Source of the DNA: Prevotella sp.
GTDB lineage: Bacteria; Bacteroidota; Bacteroidia; Bacteroidales; Bacteroidaceae
DNA length: 38,332 bases
NCBI GenBank assembly: GCA_017415455.1
Contig: JAFQGS010000076.1
Coordinates: 1-38,332, forward strand
Direction: 5' to 3'
Notes under the pieces: generated by a model
What the model was told of the DNA's origin: nothing
Databases searched by the model: none
Seen by the model: the letters and a program-made list of their open reading frames with translations, nothing else
Shown: positions 34,001-38,332 of the stretch, piece by piece
Position numbering within the stretch: the stretch's first letter is position 1
Layout: the number at the start of each line of letters is the position of its first letter
Position numbers and translations under genes: made by a program

Positions 34001-34032
34001 TTTGGAGGTTTAAAGTAAAAGAGTTACCTTTG
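34001..34032 (+). promoter_or_regulatory. Bacteroidetes-type promoter of tRNA-Lys
   Basis: TTTG at 34001-34004 and TACCTTTG at 34025-34032 are 20 nt apart, a full consensus, 31 nt before the tRNA. Confidence 0.8.
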
Positions 34033-34063
34033 CACTCGCAATTAAGAAATAATGCATAGCGAT

Positions 34064-34136
34064 GCGCTTGTAGCTCAGTTGGTAGAGCACCTGACTCTTA
34101 ATCAGGGTGTCCAGGGTTCGAGCCCCTGCAGGCGTA
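34064..34136 (+). tRNA. tRNA-Lys (anticodon CTT)
   Basis: A complete 73-nt cloverleaf can be drawn. The acceptor is GCGCTTG with CAGGCGT, the D stem GCTC/GAGC, the anticodon stem CCTGA/TCAGG around the CTCTTAA loop (anticodon CTT), the T stem CAGGG/CCCTG with the TTCGAGC loop, and the discriminator A. The 3' CCA is not encoded. It has its own promoter and terminator. Confidence 0.97.
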
Positions 34137-34137
34137 C

Positions 34138-34170
34138 AAAGGTCAACTTTTATGTTGACCTTTTTTATTT
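34138..34170 (+). terminator. Rho-independent terminator of tRNA-Lys
   Basis: AAAGGTCAAC (34138-34147) pairs perfectly with GTTGACCTTT (34154-34163) around a 6-nt loop, followed by T-rich TTTTTTATTTT, directly after the tRNA. Confidence 0.9.
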
Positions 34171-34217
34171 TAAGAACATACTGGTTTCGTAAGTACTAAT
34201 TATAGTCTGACATCATT

Positions 34218-35591
34218 ATGAAAAACTATTTCAGTAAATATCTCAACCACTATAAGTCTCTTGTGATGCTTGGCATGCCTATTGTCATAGGCCAGATAGG
34301 TGTCATCGTAGTAAGCTTTGCCGATACGCTGATGGTAGGACATCACAGCACATTGGAGTTGGCCGCCGCAAGCTTTGTAAACACTTTGTTCATGCTTGTC
34401 ATCGTCTTTGCCCTGGGCTTCTCTTACGCCCTGACTCCTATCGTGGGAAATCTGTTCGGCAAGAACGATCACAAAGGAATAGGCATCGCGTTAATAAACA
34501 ACGTTGTCGCCAACATAAGCCTTTCTCTTCTGCTGATGCTGATACTTACGGTGGTTTATTTTAATATCAGTCTTCTTGGACAGCCGGAAGAGCTTTATCC
34601 TTACATAAGGCCATACTTCATAATCAATCTGGTGTCGTTGCCGTTCATATTATGGTTTAACAGCTTCAGGCAGTTTTCCGACGGTATAACAGACACAAAG
34701 ACATCTATGTGGATAATGCTGTCCGGCAATATCCTGAACATTATTTGCAACTGGCTGCTTATATATGGTGTGGGATTCTTCCCTGAACTCGGTCTTCTTG
34801 GTGCCGGCCTGTCCACTCTCCTGTCCCGTATCTTCATGGCTGTGATGTTTAGCTGCCTGTTCTTGCGCAAATCCAAATACATAAGATTCCGCGAGGGATT
34901 CAAGATAAGCGAGATAAAAAGGTCAGAGCTTGCGGCGCATAACAAACTGGGATGGCCGCTTGCCTTGCAGATGGGAATGGAGACGGCGGCATTCAGCCTT
35001 ACGGGCATAATGGTTGGATGGCTCGGTGTTATGGAGTTAGCCGCTCATCAGATTCTGCTTACAATATCACAATTGTTCTATATGGTATATTATGGTATGG
35101 GGGCTGCCGTCGCTGTACGTGTCAGTTACTTTGCCGGACAGAACGACCATAAGCAACTTTACGACTGCAGCAAGGCGGGTTTGCATATAATACTGTTCAT
35201 AGCCGTGTGCGTGGCTGTTCCTATCTGGATGTTATCCGACAATATAGGATATCTCTTCACCGACAACTCTGAAGTGTGTCTTTTAGTAAGTGCCGTCATA
35301 TTGCCGATGGTGTTATATCAGTTCGGAGACGGTATGCAATGCAATTACGCCAATGCCCTGAGAGGAATAAGAGTTGTGAAACCGCTGATGACAAATGCCT
35401 TTATCGCATATTTTGTTGTGTCTCTTCCACTGAGTTATATCTTTGGATTCGTCTTCAACTGGAGACTTCTTGGTATATGGTTCGCATTCCCGTTCGGACT
35501 TACATGCGCGGGAATACTTTATTATATATGTTTCAGGAGAAGTTTAAAGCGGGCGTATAACTCTGACTCCGGTCATGGTCTTTCTGCCTGA
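34218..35591 (+). CDS. MATE-family multidrug efflux transporter
   Basis: This 457-residue inner-membrane protein of the MATE family would export cationic drugs or metabolites using a sodium or proton gradient. It shows the expected twelve or so membrane helices. The N-terminal signature is MLGMPIVIGQIGVIVVSFADTLMVGHHS, and the second half repeats the pattern (KLGWPLALQMGMETAAFSLTGIMVGWLG). The C-terminus is basic. No clear promoter lies between it and the tRNA terminator. Its last 48 bp overlap the end of the convergent DUF1460 gene. The substrate is not predictable. Confidence 0.92.
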   Translation: MKNYFSKYLNHYKSLVMLGMPIVIGQIGVIVVSFADTLMVGHHSTLELAAASFVNTLFMLVIVFALGFSYALTPIVGNLFGKNDHKGIGIALINNVVANISLSLLLMLILTVVYFNISLLGQPEELYPYIRPYFIINLVSLPFILWFNSFRQFSDGITDTKTSMWIMLSGNILNIICNWLLIYGVGFFPELGLLGAGLSTLLSRIFMAVMFSCLFLRKSKYIRFREGFKISEIKRSELAAHNKLGWPLALQMGMETAAFSLTGIMVGWLGVMELAAHQILLTISQLFYMVYYGMGAAVAVRVSYFAGQNDHKQLYDCSKAGLHIILFIAVCVAVPIWMLSDNIGYLFTDNSEVCLLVSAVILPMVLYQFGDGMQCNYANALRGIRVVKPLMTNAFIAYFVVSLPLSYIFGFVFNWRLLGIWFAFPFGLTCAGILYYICFRRSLKRAYNSDSGHGLSA

Positions 35592-36404
35592 GAGATAGCG
35601 GTATAATGTCTGCGGCTCTTCCACAACCATCTTCCTGATACTTGACGCGTTAAGCAGATGCAGACCGTCTGCATGCCATACGGCAATGCCTATATGCTGT
35701 ACGTCAAGTCCCTTTATATTTGTTGTAAGCGCCAATATGTCACCATCTTTTACGGCTTTTCTCATCATTTCATTATTGCCAACAGACGTTTTAGGGATAT
35801 ATCTGTACCTCTTGCCTGTCAGTTCTTTCTCTGTCTCACGGATTATCCCGATGGCTTTATTATTGCCTTTCAGCATGCGGTAACTTGCCGTATGGGCAGT
35901 CATGAAATCAATGTTCAGAGTCTGGACAGCCGTAAACGGAGGTGTCGGACTTTGTATCTCCTTGCAATACCCCATCATGCTGTTATCTTCAATCCACGAC
36001 GTGAAATAATGCAACCTGTTGGTATAGCTCGGAGCACTACCCTCTTTATATCTTATGCTCCTCAGCATATTGCAAAATCCCTGAAAGTCGTATATTTTGT
36101 TTTGCACACATAGTGAAAGACAAAGTACATTCTCCACAAATGTAGTGCAGTCGAGCTGTCTGAGATTTACAACAAGCCTCTCTCTGTCATTCACTTCAAG
36201 TGTATATGCGACATAAGGTATTCCTATGAGTTTGCGCCCGAAGTGAATCATCAGGTTTGTGTCCTCAGGAAGTTGCCTTGCCTCCCTGAGAAGTTTCACA
36301 ACCTTTATGCTGTCTTCCTTTTTATAATGTACATTGTCGGCAGAACAAACGACTGGGGTGATGACAATCAGTGTGACTGCTATAAGAAAAAGTCTGATAT
36401 TCAT
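35544..36404 (-). CDS. DUF1460 NlpC/P60-like cell-wall hydrolase
   Basis: This 286-residue exported protein (signal peptide, cleavage near VVCSA) belongs to DUF1460, a Bacteroidota branch of the NlpC/P60 papain-like fold. The family probably cleaves peptidoglycan peptides. The likely catalytic cysteine is C86 in LDCTTFVEN and the histidine is H237 in DVQHIGIAV, preceded by the typical GDILAL strand. A cysteine at position 20 does not sit in a convincing lipobox. It is 6 nt downstream of the DUF4421 gene, so the two are co-transcribed. It overlaps the MATE gene by 48 bp in convergent orientation. Confidence 0.85.
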   Translation of the reverse strand: MNIRLFLIAVTLIVITPVVCSADNVHYKKEDSIKVVKLLREARQLPEDTNLMIHFGRKLIGIPYVAYTLEVNDRERLVVNLRQLDCTTFVENVLCLSLCVQNKIYDFQGFCNMLRSIRYKEGSAPSYTNRLHYFTSWIEDNSMMGYCKEIQSPTPPFTAVQTLNIDFMTAHTASYRMLKGNNKAIGIIRETEKELTGKRYRYIPKTSVGNNEMMRKAVKDGDILALTTNIKGLDVQHIGIAVWHADGLHLLNASSIRKMVVEEPQTLYRYLSGRKTMTGVRVIRPL

Positions 36405-36410
36405 ATCTGT

Positions 36411-37604
36411 TTATCGTTTTCTTCCAAAGTTAAATCCTACATATATATTCAACGACCCAAAGACATTAGTCGTTGAGAACTGACTCTTATTATACGAGTA
36501 CGAATGCAATATGGTACTTGCTCCGGCATACCACTTCATATTATTATATACAATACCGAAACGACCGATTCCATCGAAGTTAAAATCGTCAAAATTAAAA
36601 TCCTTCAAGAAAAACGAGTCGTCCTTTCTGAGATTACCGTCAGACTTCTTGTATCCTATTCCCACAGACAGCGACGCTGCGAAAAGCCAGTTTTTTGCAA
36701 ACACCCAGTTGTAAGCGTATCCGCCAGATAAAGAGTAGGATGTGTATTTTATCTTGTTGAACATAAGACCGCTGTCAAGCTTCAGCTCAAAGTTCTCAAA
36801 CCTGTTGTCAAGATGCTGATTCATTCTTTCCTGAAGACTCTCATGGTCAAGAGTGATATGATGCGACTGGTATCCTATTCCTATCAGTGGCGAGCCGCAG
36901 CTCCGTTTCTGACATGTACTCTGACTGAATGCCGCAGGATATGAGAATCTCTTATGGTTAAAGATATAATACAAGTCGAATCCTTTAATATTCACATTCA
37001 GTCCGGAGAACTCCATATCCTTCAAGGCCTTGTTTACCTCGCTTGAGCCGACATCCGCACGCCGTATGCGATAGTTGTTGCCTGCCTTCCGGTAATAAAG
37101 GTCAATGCCAAGCATGGAGCTATAAAGACTCAGGTCAAACTGTTTCTTGTTATGACCTTCATTCATGTGTCCAACGTCTATGGTGTATCCAAGAAATATC
37201 CATCGCCATCCTATATACGGACCTATCTTCACCGTAGGACGTGGAGCGAAGGTTATTGATTGTCCCGACTTGCTCTTTATCTTATAAATCTCGTAAGTAT
37301 TGGTGTTTTGTACCATGAAAGTGTAATTGTACTTCTGTGGTACAATATAGTTTGTGTCCGGGTCATTAAAATCCTTGAATACTTTTGTAAACGCCCTTCC
37401 AATGCGTCGGAAGATGGTATTCTTCTTCACTCTTACCTCTGATGTGTCGTTTGTCAGCGCTGACACGGGTTGTTTGCCCGTTGTCGCTATTGAGTCAGAG
37501 CACAAGAGCTGCTGCTCCGAAGCGTTTGCCAGAGAGTCTGTTGACGCATAAGCCGCAAGGACTGATGCGAGCAAGGCTGATATGATAACACTTCTGAGCG
37601 ACAT
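36411..37604 (-). CDS. DUF4421 family outer-membrane beta-barrel protein
   Basis: This 397-residue protein is recognised as DUF4421, known from Bacteroidales. It has a signal peptide (MSLRSVIISALLASVLAAYA), a polar N-terminal segment and then many amphipathic strands of alternating aromatic residues. It ends in YVGFNFGRKR, as expected for a small outer-membrane barrel. KIGPYIGWRWIFLGYTIDVGH and GFDLYYIFNHKRFSYPAAFSQ are family-like stretches. It lies between the Gfo/Idh/MocA gene (26-nt gap) and the DUF1460 gene (6-nt gap). An envelope function together with DUF1460 is plausible, but the role is unknown. Confidence 0.8.
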   Translation of the reverse strand: MSLRSVIISALLASVLAAYASTDSLANASEQQLLCSDSIATTGKQPVSALTNDTSEVRVKKNTIFRRIGRAFTKVFKDFNDPDTNYIVPQKYNYTFMVQNTNTYEIYKIKSKSGQSITFAPRPTVKIGPYIGWRWIFLGYTIDVGHMNEGHNKKQFDLSLYSSMLGIDLYYRKAGNNYRIRRADVGSSEVNKALKDMEFSGLNVNIKGFDLYYIFNHKRFSYPAAFSQSTCQKRSCGSPLIGIGYQSHHITLDHESLQERMNQHLDNRFENFELKLDSGLMFNKIKYTSYSLSGGYAYNWVFAKNWLFAASLSVGIGYKKSDGNLRKDDSFFLKDFNFDDFNFDGIGRFGIVYNNMKWYAGASTILHSYSYNKSQFSTTNVFGSLNIYVGFNFGRKR

Positions 37605-37630
37605 GACAGATAGTTGAATATTTCAGATAG

Positions 37631-38332
37631 TTAAAACTTACCAAGTATTCTGTCAAGAACCCAGTTTACTGGTGTTGCAGACGTGCTGGTACATGTACAT
37701 TTCCCAATACCCTGCAAATCCTCCACTACAGACTTGATTATTGGCAACTGCACATAAGGAGGATTGGGTACAGTAAGTGATTTTGTCCCTTCGTTGGTTA
37801 TCAACGTTATAGGCTCATAGTCATATACAGAGAAACTGAGTATTCCCATGTCGCCGACAATCTCTATACGGTCATCCCTTGCCTCTTCATGACAGACGAA
37901 ACACCAGGAGCCACTCCCCGGGATGCCACTTTCAAACTTGAAGCAGGCGCTGACACTGTCTTCCGCATCATACAAGTTAGCCCTGTTGGCATGCATGCCA
38001 TGAGCTTCTGTTATGACGCCAAACAGCTCCTGAAGGAAGTCGAGCTGATGCGGTGCCAAATCATAGAAATATCCACCTCCGGCAATATCCGGTTGCAGTC
38101 TCCAAGGCAGCTCTTTCTTGTTGTAGTCAAGGTCTCTCGGCGGGCATGCCAGTCTTATCTGCACGTTAAGCACCTTGCCAATGACGCCATCCTCAATTAT
38201 TGATTTCACATGCTGAAAGTATGGAAGATATCTCCTGTAGTAGGCAACAAAGCAGGGAACGCCCGTCTGCTCGCTTACTCTATTGATACGAATACAGTCA
38301 TCATAGTTAGCCGCCAGCGGCTTCTCCACATA
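37631..38332 (-). CDS. Gfo/Idh/MocA-family oxidoreductase, N-terminus cut by window edge
   Basis: This frame is open to the last base of the window, so the gene starts to the right. The visible 233 codons begin with YVEKPLAANYDDC, the EKP motif that closes the NAD(P)-binding Rossmann domain of the family (about residue 95 of some 325). They continue through the substrate domain (AGGGYFYDLAPHQLDFLQELFG, with the conserved D-x-x-x-H pattern). Members oxidise or reduce sugars and cyclitols. The substrate cannot be told. It is the promoter-proximal visible gene of the minus-strand operon with DUF4421 and DUF1460. Confidence 0.9.
   Translation of the reverse strand, partial: YVEKPLAANYDDCIRINRVSEQTGVPCFVAYYRRYLPYFQHVKSIIEDGVIGKVLNVQIRLACPPRDLDYNKKELPWRLQPDIAGGGYFYDLAPHQLDFLQELFGVITEAHGMHANRANLYDAEDSVSACFKFESGIPGSGSWCFVCHEEARDDRIEIVGDMGILSFSVYDYEPITLITNEGTKSLTVPNPPYVQLPIIKSVVEDLQGIGKCTCTSTSATPVNWVLDRILGKF

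Noticed and set aside
34064-34136. tRNA-Lys as an attachment site of an integrated element
   Set aside because: I found no second copy of the tRNA 3' end and no integrase or phage gene on either side.

Overview
The window looks like a chromosomal segment of a Bacteroidota bacterium of the order Bacteroidales, most likely Prevotella or a close relative. Three things point there. Many protein families are typical of or confined to that phylum (DUF4301, DUF5687, DUF1460, DUF4421, a type IX secretion tail). Promoters have the Bacteroidetes form, with a -7 box TAnnTTTG and, at the best sites, a TTG about 19-20 nt upstream. Most genes lack a Shine-Dalgarno sequence. I see no insertion sequence, phage, integrase or CRISPR array.

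Layout. 1-7.8 kb holds housekeeping genes: glutamate dehydrogenase (cut by the window edge), mnmA, a membrane-anchored YncE-type propeller, rsgA, frr, a ZIP metal transporter and rsmA. 8.2-14.4 kb is a same-strand catabolic cluster: a DapA-superfamily lyase, a sodium/solute symporter, an iron-type alcohol dehydrogenase, a PdxA2-type dehydrogenase and a DUF1537 four-carbon acid-sugar kinase. The last two form the known unit that turns a tetronate into dihydroxyacetone phosphate. The lyase and alcohol dehydrogenase suggest a longer, unassigned route feeding it. 14.7-19.3 kb holds DUF4301, a long RelA/SpoT homologue interrupted by an in-frame TAA, and a TetR regulator. 19.4-25 kb holds a malic enzyme/phosphotransacetylase fusion facing an overlapping tilS-rlmI-exonuclease operon. 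25-29.6 kb is ftsK-lolA-DUF5687. 29.6-33 kb holds a small protein with a type IX sorting tail and a multidomain PL1 pectate lyase. 33-38.3 kb holds a tandem repeat, an unrecognised gene, tRNA-Lys(CTT), a MATE transporter and an envelope operon (Gfo/Idh/MocA oxidoreductase, DUF4421, DUF1460) that runs off the right edge.

The most notable points are: (1) the nonsense codon that separates the degenerate hydrolase half of the RelA-like protein from its synthetase half, with a possible 25-codon leader ORF upstream; (2) the acid-sugar cluster, whose DapA-like enzyme lacks the DapA substrate arginine and which carries a terminator-like 17-bp hairpin between its second and third genes; (3) a dispersed intergenic repeat of 22-bp period (around 14.5 and 33.1 kb) whose core TACTTTTG is identical to the -7 box of promoters in the same window; (4) a stand-alone type IX sorting-tail protein placed directly before the pectate lyase.
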